A program made the position numbers and the translations under genes. 64,000 nucleotides of DNA, taken from assembly GCF_002994745.2 (NCBI RefSeq), contig NC_037093.1, positions 11,264,400-11,328,399 on the forward strand, read 5' to 3'. Positions 22,897 to 35,252 of this stretch are shown here, one piece after another. Below the pieces are notes generated by a model. That model searched no databases, was not told where the DNA came from, and saw nothing but the letters and a program-made list of their open reading frames with translations. This stretch comes from Rosa chinensis. Lineage: Eukaryota; Streptophyta; Magnoliopsida; Rosales; Rosaceae. Every line of letters begins with the position of its first letter. The stretch's first letter is position 1.

Positions 22897-24250
22897 CAAT
22901 CACCCAAGGAAGAAGAGGGCGAGTAAGGCACAAACCGATCCATTAATCATCAATGTAAAGAATCCCTCTCATGAGATTGCCTCTGATGATAGTTATGTCC
23001 ATGAATCAATACTGGAGGATGCTCCAATGTTTGAAATGATTCCAAAGAACAAAGAAATCTCAATGGATTATGAGAGTGCATATGAGTTGATAGAAAGATC
23101 TTCCATACACATTGATGATGTATTTGGATACACTGTTGCTCAAGAAATCATAAAGCACGATGATATCGAACAACGCTCTGTTGCAGAATGTCAACAAAGA
23201 GCAGATTGGCCTAAATGGAAAGAAGCAATCCAGGTAGAACTAGATTCTCTGACAAAGAGACAAGTATTTGGTCCGGTAGTGCTAACCCCACCAAGTGTAA
23301 AGCCTGTAGGACATAAATGAGTCTTTGTTAGAAAGCGTAATGAGAAGAATGAAGTCCTGAGGTACAAGGCTAGCCTTGTGGCACAAGGTTTCTCACAACA
23401 CCCTGGAATTGACTACGAGGAGACATACTCTCCAGTAACCAGTAATGGACGTTATAACGTTCCGCTACTTAGTTAGCTTAGTAGTTTCCGAAGGACTTGG
23501 AAATGCAGCTCATGGATGTAGTTACTGCATATTTCTATGGGGATCTAGATTCAGAGATATATATGAAAGTGCCTGAGGGCCTTACATTACCCAAGTCAAG
23601 TGACTCTAAACCATGGAGTGCATTTGCAATTAGGTTGAAACGCTCACTTTACGGATTGTTTCAATCCGGGCAGATGTGGTATACCCGTCTAAGTGACTAC
23701 TTGATTGGGAAGAGATATAAGAACGATGAATTATACCCCTGCGTATTCATGAAGAAAACAAGTTCCGGATTTGCAATTGTAGTAGTATATATCGATGATA
23801 TGAACATACTAGGTACTGTTGATGAAATAAGAGAAACCGCGAGCTACTTGAAATCCGAATTTGAGATGAAGGATCTTGGGAAAACTCGATTCTGTATAGG
23901 CCTTAAACTAGAGCACCGAGTTTGTGGAATAATAATCTATCAGTTTGTGTATGTCCAAAAGTCAGGCGATTTAACATGGACAAAGCGCATCCTGCTAGCA
24001 CTCCCATGATCGGTCGAAGTATGGATGCAAAGAAAGATCCATTTCATCCAAAGGAAGATGATGAAGAGGTGTTGGGAGCTGAAATTCCCTATCTAAGTGC
24101 AATAGGCGCATTATTGTACTTAGACCAATGTACTCGACCAGACATTGCATTCTCAGTGAACTTGTTAGCTAGATCTAGCTCAGCGCCAACGCTGCATCAC
24201 TGAATGGTATTAAGAACATTTTTCGATACCTAAAAGGAACTATTGACTTA
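22897..24250 (+). pseudogene. copia reverse transcriptase (broken)
   Basis: The connection region ends with WPKWKEAIQVELDSL. RT starts at VGHK, with TGA (23318-23320) in place of the tryptophan codon normally found there. It continues with [13 protein letters not shown] and a rearranged segment near 23440-23496 that shifts frame. From 23497 the palm is open: MDVVTAYFYGDLDSEIYM, RLKRSLYGL and the active site VYIDDMNIL. A frameshift near 23950 leads to the thumb, with YLSAIGALLYL. Confidence 0.88.
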
Positions 24251-24866
24251 GGACTGTTCTTTCCCTACATAGAGACAAGAGGGACCGCAGCGGGAACTGC
24301 AATCCTTAAAGGAAATGTTGATGACGAAAACGCCACTCACTACACTAAAACGCCAAATGACGTTTTGGTCGGTTTTGCTGATGCTGGGTACCTCTCTTAC
24401 CCACATAAAAGTCGTTCCCAAACTGGTTATGTATTTGCCATTAGGAACACGACGATATCTTGGAGACCAACCAAGCAAACCCTTGTGGCTACCTCCTCGA
24501 ACCACTCAAAGATTATTGCTCTACATGAGGTGGTTCGTGAGTGTGTATGGTTAAGAGCTATCATCACACATATTCGAGGGACTAGTGGTTTGAGTTCTAC
24601 CACTGAAGAGCCTACCTGCATTTATGAAGATAATGCAGCTTGCATCGAACAGATGAAACTAGGATATATCAAGGGTGATAATACAAAACACATATTGCCA
24701 AAGTTTTTCTACAATTAGCAACAACAGACCCTCCTCAAGATTTAAGTGAATCAAGTAAGGTCTGAGGAGAATGTGGCAGATTTGTTCACTAAATCATTGC
24801 CTAAGGCCATATTTGAGAAACATGTGAAAAGCATAGGAATGCGAAGACTGTCCAAGCTCCCCTGAT
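24251..24866 (+). pseudogene. copia RNase H (broken)
   Basis: RNase H motifs are present: GFADAGYLS (first catalytic Asp), SQTGYVFAI, TKQTLVATSS, YEDNAACI and NVADLFTKSLP. A stop (24716-24718) and small frame changes interrupt it. It ends near CGAAGACTGTCC, followed by a purine-rich GTATCAGGGGGAGGTG at about 24877, a likely polypurine tract. Confidence 0.88.
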
Positions 24867-25071
24867 TAATGTAAGTATCAGGGGGAGGTGAAGACGTCAG
24901 GGGGAGTCTAACACACACATGTCATCCTCAAATGTAAAAGGTGCGTTGTGCTCTTTTCCTTCGACCAATGTGTATTTTTTGTCCCACAGGGTTTTTATTG
25001 TTACTTGGCAATGTTTTTAGTGAGGCAACAACTCATGCACCATTTCGTCTTTGACTTGGCACAATGGGGTA

Positions 25072-25248
25072 TGTTAAAGGAAAAACATATTATGTGCCTT
25101 CGTAAAGCGACTGACGAAGAGGGAATTAAGGAATCAGCGATTACCATCAATCAGCACAATTACGGATCAATCAGCATTTAATGTCATCATATAAAAGGAC
25201 TATGAAATGAAATGAGTAGACCAATTCCAATTCCATTTTACTTTTACA
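25072..25248 (+). repeat. 3' LTR of copia copy 1
   Basis: This 177-bp LTR matches 618-830 end to end except for one missing base near 25098 and a missing 35-bp block just upstream of the TATA box. Confidence 0.9.
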
Positions 25249-25818
25249 TACATATATATATATATATATTTTTTTTTTTTTGAGCTGGGCAGTGCTAGGC
25301 TTTTTCTTAAAAATCAAGTCCCAAGCTCACTTATAGGCCCAAGGCCTTACAGGCTTTTTCGGGTCGAGTTGGGTTTTTTGAGCGGGCAGGGCTAAGCCTA
25401 TTATATTTATATGTAATGTTCTTTTATTAGGAAAAAAAAGGGAGAAGAAGCTATGAAAAAATTATAATATGTAATGATTGAATAAGATAAAATACAAAAT
25501 TAAAAGAAAATATGACGTAATGCAATAATTAGTTCACATATTCAACCAATTACTACATAAAAAATAATTATTACTAGAATTGACTAAGCTTATATGGCCG
25601 GGCCGGGCTGGCTTTAGTGTGCATATAATGGGCCAAGCAGGCTTTAATGGGTTAGGTTGCGGGCCAGCTTGAGCTTTGAACCCTCCGCCCTAGCCCTTCC
25701 TCATGCCTAACAGGCAGGGTTGAGATGGGCTTTGTTGCAGGCCAGGCCGAGCTTTTGCTCATTGGGCCAGGTTGGCGCTCATGGGCATTTGGGATAGTGG
25801 GCCAAATGATGAGCCCTA

Positions 25819-27202
25819 AACATACTATCATCGGCGAAAACATGATTTACAGAGGAAGCATTGTCACATACCTCGATCCCAGGCAATAAACCAAATTTCT
25901 ATTTTTGTTGAATTAACGTACAGCTCCAATTAGAAACAAATAAGAAGACATATGGTCCCCTTGCTTCAAGACCCTACTCAAACAGACAAAACCACGATGT
26001 TTCTCATGCACCAAGAGAGAATATCTCACAGAGCTGATACACTGCATAACCATCGTAATCCAATCATGTGCAAAATCAAAACTGAGTAAAACTTTCCGTA
26101 GAAAAGTTTGCTCTATCCTATCATATGCCTTGCTTAAGTCAAGCTTCAAAGCTATACAACCCTCATTACCCTTTTTTTTATTATGCACGAAATGAGCAAT
26201 CTCATTAGCCACTAGAATGTTATTAGTAATTAACCTCCCTAGCACAAACACACTTTGAAAGGAGAGATTAAAAGGCAAAATCAGTTTTAACCTGTTGGCC
26301 ACAACTTCAGAACAAGTTTTATAGATAACATTATAGAGTGCAATTGGCCTCAAATCCAACATCTGTTCAGGGTTATTCACTTTTGGGATGAGACAAATGT
26401 GTGTTACATTAATATTTTGTAAAAGTTGACCTGACTGTAAAAGTCTTTGCACTGCTGAGGTGACATCCTCTTCAATGGTCTCCCAGTAATGTTGGAAAAA
26501 CAACTGAGGCATACCATCTGGCCTTGGTGACTTGGTAGGATACATTTGAAATAAGGCACATCGAACCTCTGCATGATTACAAGAAGCACACAACTGATCA
26601 TTCATAGCTTGAGTTATACAAGGTTGGATGGCTGCAAGAGTAGTGTTAATCATTTTAAGGTTAATATCTTATGCAGTAAACATCTTGGTAAAATAGGAAG
26701 CGACTACTTTCACCGTTACTTCATCATCATCACATCAGATTCCTTCCTAATTATAAAGTCCTTGTAGTAGATTTTTGAGCCTTATATTTAAAGCCTTTCT
26801 ATGAAAAAAAAAAACTTGTATTTATGTCCCCCTCTTTAAGCCAAGTACGTAATCTTAGTGCGTTGGCACCAGAAGGTCTCTTCTAGTGATAAAAGAACTT
26901 GGAGATGGTTCTTCAAATTCTTCTTCTCAGACTGCACTGCCTCCGATATAGAAACGTTTAGCTCTTCCATACAATCTCTAATACAAAGCAAATTCAACTG
27001 CCTCGCCCTAAAAGCCTTCCTTTTCCATTTATCTAAGTGCATACATGTATGCAAAATCTTTTTCATCACACAGTACGTAGGCGTCCCAGTAACATCAGTG
27101 TTCCATGCTTCCTTCATCACTCATCACATTTAGTATGTTGCAACCAATAAGCTTCAAACTTGAACCAATGATGGCGCGGAGGATGTACCAAAGGCACTGA
27201 AC
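25819..27202 (-). mobile_element. LINE 1, RT domain and EN-RT linker (degenerate)
   Basis: On the minus strand the linker (27120-26836) ends LEETFWCQRTKI, the usual segment before the RT of plant LINEs. The RT from 26653 contains PRPDGMPQLFFQ, ICLIPKV, LRPIALYNVIYK, the KLDLSKAYDR motif with its catalytic Asp, and VLKQGDHMSSYLF. The second active-site motif FADD lies at about 25830-25845, immediately next to the hAT insertion. Stops and shifts separate the blocks. The piece joins the EN segment at 32099 across the solo LTR. Confidence 0.88.
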
Positions 27203-27333
27203 TGACAAGACTAGCCCTGAATTTCACCTTGAAATCTGAAGTGGGCATGTGGGGCTTACCTTAGAAGAAACTCTATTGAAATTTCGACAGTGTCACTCTT
27301 AAAAATGGACTGCCCAAAACCTGTAAAGACATT

Positions 27334-29600
27334 TGTTAGGTCCATAATTACCTAGTAATTATTCCCCTAATCTTGCACTTTTGCTTAACCTTTGTGTTTA
27401 TTTATGTTTATTTATTATATTTTCCTTATCATGCTAGGAAACAATGGAGAAGCATGGAAATGCACTAAAAAGTCAACCTTAGCATGTTTTCCTACTCCGG
27501 ATAGGAGAAAGCAAGCTATACAAGGAAGGAGGGGCAGCAGCCTGACCAAACGAACTCCAAATGAGTTGAAACTATCCATTATAAACATTCTAAGGATCAT
27601 TTCTTATGAAGAGTTCAAGAGCTAGTTCGGAGTGGAAGACTGTCAAAAGATCGATCCAAGTTTCTGACTAAAAGATGAAAACTACAAAACAGGAGCTATA
27701 ATGATTCCGGCAGCATTTACTGCCACACCACTATGAATTAGGCTCTGAAATTTTACCAGGATGATCTACACGCATGGAGGAACATTTGTTATGAAGAAAC
27801 AGAAGGCCAATTCCGAAGTCTCATTGGAGATTCAATTGAAGGAAGAAAGGAGAAGAAAGTGCGCAAAAAGACAAAAAAAATGGGTCAATGGAGGTCAATG
27901 CCGAATTTCCGACCATTTCTAGCCAAGGACATGTGTGGAGGGCATGGAACAGCTGTTGACTAGGGTTAGAGAGTTTATGTGGGAAGACTTTAGGTGTAGG
28001 TTATTTTGAAATCCAAAATTTGAAGGATGACAGGTGGTCCTCCTCTTACATCTTACACCTTTGTCTCCTAATGACCATTCTATCCTTACTTTATCTCCTC
28101 TACCAAAATATCTATGGGCTTCCTAAGTCATTTTCATGTAGAGTTAAGGATTAGATCCATATTTTGTGCTTACACATTTGTTCTTTACATCTAGCCCTTC
28201 ATTTCCTTTGATCTCCACCCTCCATTTATCACTTTTGGCCTATAAAAACACCCTCCCCTCATGGTGGACGTTTTTCATGTTCTCCTCTCACTTTGTCACA
28301 CATCTCTTCACACATTTCTCTTAGTTTCATAGCTTTAGTTCAGAGTTTCTTAGTTTTGTGTAGAGATAGGTGTATAGCTTCTTGGGTTCTTGGTTTTTCC
28401 TTACCAAAACCGAAGTATCTATACACTTTTGATCAATCACAACTCTAGTTTTATATATTCGAGTCTTGCTTATCATACTTCTAAGAGACTTTGTGGAGTT
28501 GCATGGTGTTTTTGGTTCCTTTCTCTTATTAGAAACCAAAAATACCATGCTAGGAAACATTTCTCACCTTATTTTGCATCTTGGAGGGTAGAAAGTGTTC
28601 TTAGAGGTACGGTTTGGTTCTTTTTGGAACCAAACCCATGGGTATTCCTTCCTTTATCTACTATTTTCTCTCTTGACTTGATGCTTTACAAGTTTATGGC
28701 TTTAATTTATGGAACTATGAGTTGTGAGTAGAATAAATTTGGGGCTAGGGTTTAGCCCTAGCTGAATTTGTGTACAAACTATGTAGTTAAATTTAATATG
28801 GATCATGCCATGAATTTTTACTTTGCTAGTTTAATTGTTCATCATTTATGCTTCTTATATTTGTCACCTAAGGTTGGTAAATGTTGATAATTTCATGGAA
28901 GTATGCTAGGCTTGACAAACTTAGTAAACGAAAGCATGTTGCAAATGTAGAAATGGTAATCTTGTGATAATCAAATAAGGTTGCTTGGGTCCTTAGAATT
29001 GAGCTTATCATGTGGATGTGGCTTAGGTGTCCGATAATCAAGGGATCTTAGCTTGCATTTACATAGGTCTACTTGTGTCCGATAATCAAGGAATGGGTAA
29101 AAACTAAAAGGATTGTAGGAGAGTTATGTCCGATAATCAAGGGGTAGCTTCAATACATTCTCTAGTATAATTGTTTCGTGGTTACTCGATAATCAAGAAA
29201 ACCGAGGGGGATTCCATCTTGGCATGAGCATGTTAGATTTGGTTACTTAGAATTTGCACAAAGGAGGTTAGGTGTGATGCCTTACAACCCCTTTTATCTC
29301 ATTTGATCAAATCTCTTACACTTTATTAGTTTATTTTGCTTTATTTGCACTTTAATTTTAATATAGTTAAAATTAATTCAAAAGCCGATTCACTACTATT
29401 CATTGTTAATATCACTTTTGGTAGTTAGGCTTCCAAAGGGCCAAAACTATTAAACTTGTAAAAAGGTAGACTTTGCATGTGTTTTCTAGGTTTATTTTCG
29501 CAGTGATCTAGGTATGGTAGAGTTACTCAATCCCTTAGGTACGATACTATTTACTTTTTCTCTTTACTAAAACTTGACCTCCTATACTTTAGAGTAGGGA
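27334..29600 (+). mobile_element. LTR-like insertion nested in the third solo LTR
   Basis: Homology to the host LTR stops near 27333 and resumes near 29601. The insert starts TGTTAGGTCC and is flanked by ACATT (27329-27333) and ACATC (29601-29605). The exact right end is uncertain, because it does not finish in CA. It has a TATA-like CCTATAAAAACACCC near 28241 and the ending style (GTTACTCAATCCCTTAGGTACG) of long gypsy LTRs. It is similar in layout to the insertion at 60237-62158. No gag or pol is seen, so a solo LTR is likeliest. Confidence 0.55.
29027..29198 (+). repeat. four spaced copies of a TCCGATAATCAAG motif
   Basis: GTGTCCGATAATCAAG occurs at 29027 and 29075, TGTCCGATAATCAAG near 29127 and the variant CTCGATAATCAAG near 29186. 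Intervals are about 48, 52 and 59 bp. The words between them are not repeated. Confidence 0.8.
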
Positions 29601-32098
29601 ACATCTCACAAATTTCCACATATTTTCACACTCAATGATGTCTCCAACAACATTCAAACACTTCTTACTATTCCAAATCATCCGAAGCTCTTGGAGCAAA
29701 CATACTCCCCACAATTCAAAACCAACGTCACAACTAGATAATATGAATATATAACACTGAAACTTCTCAAATTTACAAGTACACAAATGGTTGGTAATCG
29801 AAGCAATCTAATAGTTTCATTGGATATACAAGATATAAGGGTAGGATAGATAAACTCTACAATGCTGAAGCAGTGACAACTATGCCTCGACTCTAGGTAC
29901 GCCCGACCTCAACTATTCTAATCTATAAACTGGGCATTTGAAACAGAAGGGTCCAGGGGAAAGTATTCGAAAAACATGTTAGCATGAGTGGACAAAAAGA
30001 AATATTCGCATTAATTGAAACTAAAAGGAACTTTAATATTTTCCTGTTTTAATCTTTTAAAATCAACGATATGCATGCAAACATTTATAAAAAATTTCTT
30101 AAAGAAAATCTCGTATAATCAAATCAATCCCGCTAGTTAAATAGAAAGGTAGAATATGGGGAAGGAAGGATCACCATACAATAAAGAGCCTCCCACGCTC
30201 TGGTTGGAGCTTCACAAGCTCTTATAATAGCCTCCCAGGCTAAAAGCTCGACTACAACCCATAAGATATTATGAGGGGGAGAAATGAGCTAGCTAGCAAT
30301 AAAATACAACCCAAGTATGGTGATAAGAAAATCTGAAATCGATAATCAACATTCCCTAGAAATCTCGCATGAAACTAAAATTGCAAAAGAAGGATAAGCA
30401 CGAGTACGATTCCCGATTATACTCTAAAAATTATCGAAAGATATCAAAATCAAATAATCACAATTAACCAATGCGATTTAGCTATTCATAAAGAAAATCA
30501 TAAACCGAAAATCTCATTTTCAGAAAGTTCATAAAACAACGAAAATCAATTTCAATCCCCCAAAAATCTCACATAAATAAATTATCGCAATCTAAAGCAC
30601 GAGTACAGTTTCTAACCGCACAAAAAAAAAATTCATAACAATTTCATGCTCAAGAAAACATATAGTAAATCAATGCGATTAATAAACCTAGTAAGATTCT
30701 CAAATCTATAATCAAATATGCTAGATTAATGAAATTCATAATTCAATTAGTAAACATGTTTCGAAAAAATCTTCAGAAAGCTCCATATCATTTCATACTT
30801 GAAGCAAATCCATTTTCGAAAATCATAATGGAAATTGAGTCAAGTTAACAATTCTCAATCCATTTCCGAAACCAAATGATATGCTCAAATAAATAAAACT
30901 ATTATTACGAAAATCATTGCATGCTTATATATAGTAAAAACAAAATGTCCACTCACAGTACAACTTAGACCATCACGCGTAAGGATTTCCTAGTTGAGCA
31001 GCTGCAAAACTAGGCGGTCGTCACCCTCCAAAATCTAAAATTTCCAAAACTCCTTAGAATCAAACTAAACTTCACAAACATCGTTGTTTCATCAATTCTA
31101 GCGTTCTAGAATGGAAACAAAGAAAATCCAACAGTCATATTTCTATAAATTACACCCAAAACTCCAAACTTTGGAGTTTTCTGATCAATATCAAACCTTC
31201 ACAAAAATCCACCAAATTACATCAACATGTTCGTATTTTCGAGCTCTATCTAACAAGCTAAAGAAACTCAATAGAAGTGGCGGCATGCTCTACCACGCGC
31301 CACCGATAGCGGTAGCTAGCCGCTTGTCAGACCACCCAATCTCGGCTCAAAGCCTACATCAAAACCTTCCTCTCAATGACCCCAACAACTTCTTCAACTA
31401 CGACAAATCAAAATAACAATGGGTTTGCCTAAGCTTGATTCTCCTTCCTCGTTGTGATTCGTGATATGCGTTCGGAGGGATGGTAATACGTGCAAAGAGC
31501 TTCAAAAACGAACCGCTATAATCAGAAATGGTGGCCGAAAAATGGATTTCTGACCAGATCTTGAAAATGGGTCGTCTGCCGCACAAATAATGTTGTAATT
31601 GCTTCATAGGCGTGATTCGATCTAAACCACCACTACAGCTTCAAGACGAGGAAGAAGCAATCCAGATGGGACTGGTGGCATGCATTTTGGTAGTCGGACG
31701 GCGAAGATATTGTTGGGTCACCATTTAGGTAGCGGCGAGGGTCGAGTTAGCTACCGGGTCAGCGTAGAGAGAAAAGTTTACAAGGGTTTGGGTGAATTCT
31801 GACTTCCACTTACCCGAAATATTAAATTTCCTATTTGTACTCTAGTTCGAAAATGATAACTCGAGGTTTTTAGACCATAACTTTCTCATAAGAATTCCGA
31901 TTTGAGCGTACCACGTGTCTACGGACTCGATTTAATGTCCTCTATGACTCTCAAGAAGAAAATTTCTAAATAACTAATCTATGAAAGGTTGACTTTTGGG
32001 AGCCCCTAAAAGTCAAAACAGAGTTAAAAAGTGAAGATAATTGTTGTATACTGTCTGAATTACTAGTAAACAGCTAAATTGAAGTACAGGGTGTAACA

Positions 32099-32955
32099 TG
32101 AATTAGCCTCAACAAGATTGGAGCATGTTCTAAATCGTTGGGGGGTCAGTGACGTAACCTTGAGTGACCAAAAATGTCACACCACAAAGGGGTACAAACC
32201 GCCCTATCAAGACACAGCTATGTCATTGAGTTCCACCAACTACACATAGGGCAAAGATACCCTAAATCAAGAAAGCCACATGCCCTAAGGCTTCACGAAA
32301 ACCTCTCATCTGTCGTTCAGCCCTTAACATATGTTAATCGTCTCACTGCTATTTAGAATCTCATTGAAGTCATCGATTACAACCCAAGGAAGTGAATCAA
32401 GGTCATTGAGTTCCCTTAACAACGTCCAGGATCGGTCCCTATCTGCTGTCCTTGCATAGCCATAAAATTTTATTAGTCGCCAATTAGGATCTCCTAGACC
32501 GCCTTCAATAACTAGGTTGATGTGATAGGCAGACGAGATGCGTGACTGAACCACCATATCATCATTCCAAAACATACTTTCAACTCCCCCCCCCCCCCCC
32601 AAGTCCCGCAGCGGCGAACTCCCATCACTCAAGACCTCCTTATAGTGTTGAAACCCTAACGCTATATACAAGTCAAGAAAGTTTGACATACAGCTGAATT
32701 TCATCTAAAAAAAAGACAATTTGAGGATGATTCTGAGATATAAGATCCTACCAAAGCCCTCTTGGTTGTGTTATTGCATATTCCACTACAATTCCAACTG
32801 AGAAAATTCATATTCATGGCAGATATATTATAACCAACGATCTAGAAATCTAGAGGCAAGCCCCAGGTCGGAGACGCAAATCCTAGGTCATATTGTAATG
32901 AAGACTTTGAATTGCTACTACTACTACTACTTCCACCACTACTCCCACTACTAAA
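32099..32955 (-). mobile_element. LINE 1, endonuclease domain and end of ORF1
   Basis: On the minus strand ORF2 would start at ATG 32817 with MNMNFLSWNCSG, the canonical start of the LINE endonuclease. The body (32704-32324) holds SMFWNDDMVV and the WVVIDDFNEIL active-site block, then a broken C-terminus (GFREALGHVAF). A C14 run (32587-32600) is read as a Gly run. Upstream, 32955-32842 encodes a Ser/Gly-rich tail ending GLPLDF and a TAG, probably the end of ORF1, 24 nt before the ORF2 ATG. Confidence 0.75.
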
Positions 32956-35252
32956 AAGATAATTGATGCGTGTTTTTTATGAGTTTCAAAGAGAATGTTA
33001 TAAAATTTTGTTATGTTTCCTTTTCTTTATGTCTGATCATATTATTTACATGTGTGAGGTTGGATGACATGTGAGTTGTAGAATTAATTTGGACCACTTA
33101 TCTAATCGTTGATTTGAAAGTCCTCACTAAAGCCTTATTTAAATTTTCAGATATAGTTCGACTAAAATTTGAACCACTTATCCAATCGTTGATTTAAAAG
33201 TCCTCACTAAAGCCTTATTTAAATTTTCAGATACAGTTCGATTAAACACAATAAGAATCAGAATCAATAAGTTAAGGTTAAATGGTAAATCAATCTTCTA
33301 TCTTCTGTGAGGCACGTCCAGGTATGAGAGAGTATTCAGTGCATCGACGTGCACTTGCACCAACAAGATTAGACGGTTGGATAACCTCTATTTTTTTTTT
33401 TTATAAAAGAGACGGCTGAATAACCTCAAGTATATATTTTTATTATTAAAAAAATTACCTATAATTATCAACGGTTAAGATTTGTTGAATCGGATGATTC
33501 ACTTCCAAGGCCGATGCATATATAAATTTTCCTCGTAGATATGTGTTTCTTCAATCTCCAAATTTTGTGCTGGCGCGGTCGCACCGACACTCTCCCGCTA
33601 AAAGCCTAAAACCCTGTCTCTTCCGCCTTAACGTCCGCCATCGTCATGTGACAGATTACAAACGCACAGTTTAATCTGGGGCCCACTTCCCTTGGCCTTT
33701 CTAATTCCCACTCACTGCTCCGAAGCTTCCCATTTACAATCGCTCACCTAACCCAATCATTGCACGCGTTCCCTATCATGCTGGATCGCGGCGCGTGTGG
33801 GCTAGTTAAAATTCCAATTCCATAATATTAAGATATTAAGATACGCACCACCCCCCCCGGCCAAAAGAAATAACAACCTTGAAATACACGTGTGGTCAAC
33901 TGCTATAACCACCACTCGTGTCATGGTGGTCACCGACACCATTTTAGTGAGTTTAAATGTTTACTCTCTCCTTCACATATTGGTTTTTCACTTTTTTGTT
34001 TTGTTTTTGAGAAACTATACACATTAGCCGTAAAATATAAAGAACAAAGAGAAATGCAACACAAATTGAAATTTGAATTTCACTTCTCCTACCTTGTTTC
34101 AAAGGTTGTTAGTTTAGTGGCATATATTTTAACATACCTCTCAAATTGAAGGTTTCTTTTTCTCAGACTCAAAATCAAGCTTCAACTTTTGGAGTTGGAT
34201 ATGTTCAGGAATATAAACACTCTTCTTGTTTGGCTTAGGGTCAGATATGAGACTTTGAAGTTTGATGTGAAAAATAAAAATAAGCCAACACCTTTTGTAA
34301 CATAGAGAAAAAATGAAAGCAATATAAATAGATTCGAACTTAGGCTAACAGAACAAAAGGGAGGACAGCTTGCCAACTTCATCAATATTAATTGTCATTC
34401 AGTAAAAGCCAAATATTTTATGAAATTAATAGTTTTATCAAAATTCTCATAAGAAAAATTAGGTCCCAATGTAACGCCGGCTTGAGTTGGCCGCCTCACA
34501 AGCTTCACCTCAGGTTTGGGTCTAGTTGGCTCCGCTCATATCTTGTTTACTTGTGCATATCTATATGGAAGTTAAATCTTATATGGAAGATAGTCTTTCT
34601 AAACTTTTATCTGTGTCATCACTTGTTTTTCTTTTCTTTTTTTCATTTCAATAATTAAGTACTTGTTGTGTTAGGCTTTTTGTTTGTAAGTTTTTTCCTT
34701 GCATATTCAATTTTTTGTTGCTTCGACTTCAAACTTGTGTTAAAGTTAAACACTTTGTATAAAAATGCACATTGGTATGAATGGTATCGCTGCAAGCATA
34801 TTCTGAAACATCTTCCTTCGCATCCCTCCAAACCATTAAAGGTGGTTAAATTTAAAAATCTAGCAGATACAAGTACAGAAAAACCAATAAAGATTCCTTG
34901 TTCATTTTATCTGAGGTGGTTTGATTAGTTAGTTAACAAGTCACTTTCTTCTTTGTTTAATGGCCAAATTAGTCCGATAATTTGGAGTGTTTGAAGATTC
35001 AAATACAAAATGAAAACAAAAATGCTAGTCTTTTCCCACCAAATAAGCAAATCGACCAAAATCAACTCAAACACTAAAGCCTTCCACTTTCCAGATACCT
35101 AAAGCAAAAGCATGATCGTTCATCATTACTTTGTAAATTGCTTATAATAACAACTCCCACCTACAGAACCAAAACTTTATGTAATATTATTACAAAGTAC
35201 TGTATATAATTTACAAAACCCAAAAGATTAAAAAAAAAAAAACCATCTAAAA
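32956..35252. other. AT-rich intergenic stretch
   Basis: No gene is recognised. It contains the 80-bp tandem duplication at 33093-33252, a GC-richer block at 33560-33800 of unknown origin, and a C-rich run near 33851. Open frames here are short and do not resemble known proteins. Confidence 0.6.
33093..33252 (+). repeat. 80-bp tandem duplication
   Basis: ACCACTTATCTAATCGTTGA at 33093 recurs with few changes at 33173, and the downstream words (AGTCCTCACTAAAGCC, TTTAAATTTTCAGATA) repeat at the same 80-bp offset. Confidence 0.9.

Larger units (their letters stand above)
618..25248 (+). mobile_element. Ty1/copia retrotransposon copy 1, interrupted by a Tat element
   Basis: Two direct LTRs (618-830 and 25072-25248) start TGTTAAAGG and end TTTTACA. 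Between them lie, in copia order, gag with a zinc knuckle, integrase, RT and RNase H. The short LTRs and the gag and integrase style resemble the Bianca-like lineage, but that lineage call is tentative. Every coding domain is broken by stops or frameshifts and the protease is deleted. The insertion site is TA-rich, so the 5-bp duplication is not clear (TATAT on the left, TACAT on the right). A second copy of the family begins at 57967 and allows base-level comparison. Confidence 0.9.
548..25818. mobile_element. hAT-like non-autonomous DNA transposon, split by a copia element
   Basis: The outer ends are imperfect terminal inverted repeats: TAGGGGTCATCAATGGGC at 548 and, read inward from 25818, TAGGGCTCATCATTTGGCCC. 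They are flanked by a perfect 8-bp duplication AACATACT at 540-547 and 25819-25826. An 8-bp duplication and TAGGG termini fit the hAT superfamily. Only about 70 bp on the left (548-617) and 570 bp on the right (25249-25818) belong to this element; the rest is the nested copia and its passengers. The right part is rich in GGGCC/GGGCT words and has no coding sequence. No transposase is visible. Confidence 0.8.
27203..32098 (-). mobile_element. third solo LTR-like copy of the TGTAAC...TGACA family, in LINE 1
   Basis: It begins TGACAAGACTAGCCCTG and ends CAGGGTGTAACA, flanked by TGAAC (27198-27202) and TGAAT (32099-32103), a 5-bp duplication with one mismatch. Its internal blocks match the inner LTR at 8262-10708 in order: CTTAAAAATGG...CCCAAAACCTGTA, CTGGGCATTTGAAAC, GTCCAGGG and GAGTGGACAAAA. 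It also has the TAACTTTCTCATAAGAATTCCGA block near 31880. No coding domain is visible. It is split by a further insertion at about 27334-29600. Confidence 0.7.

Noticed and set aside
28390..28731. 113-codon ORF in the nested LTR-like insertion
   Set aside because: Aromatic-rich translation of T-rich LTR sequence just after a TATA-like box, with no domain.
33560..33800. First exon or promoter of an unidentified gene
   Set aside because: GC-richer than its surroundings, but no open frame, splice pattern or TATA-leader arrangement could be supported.
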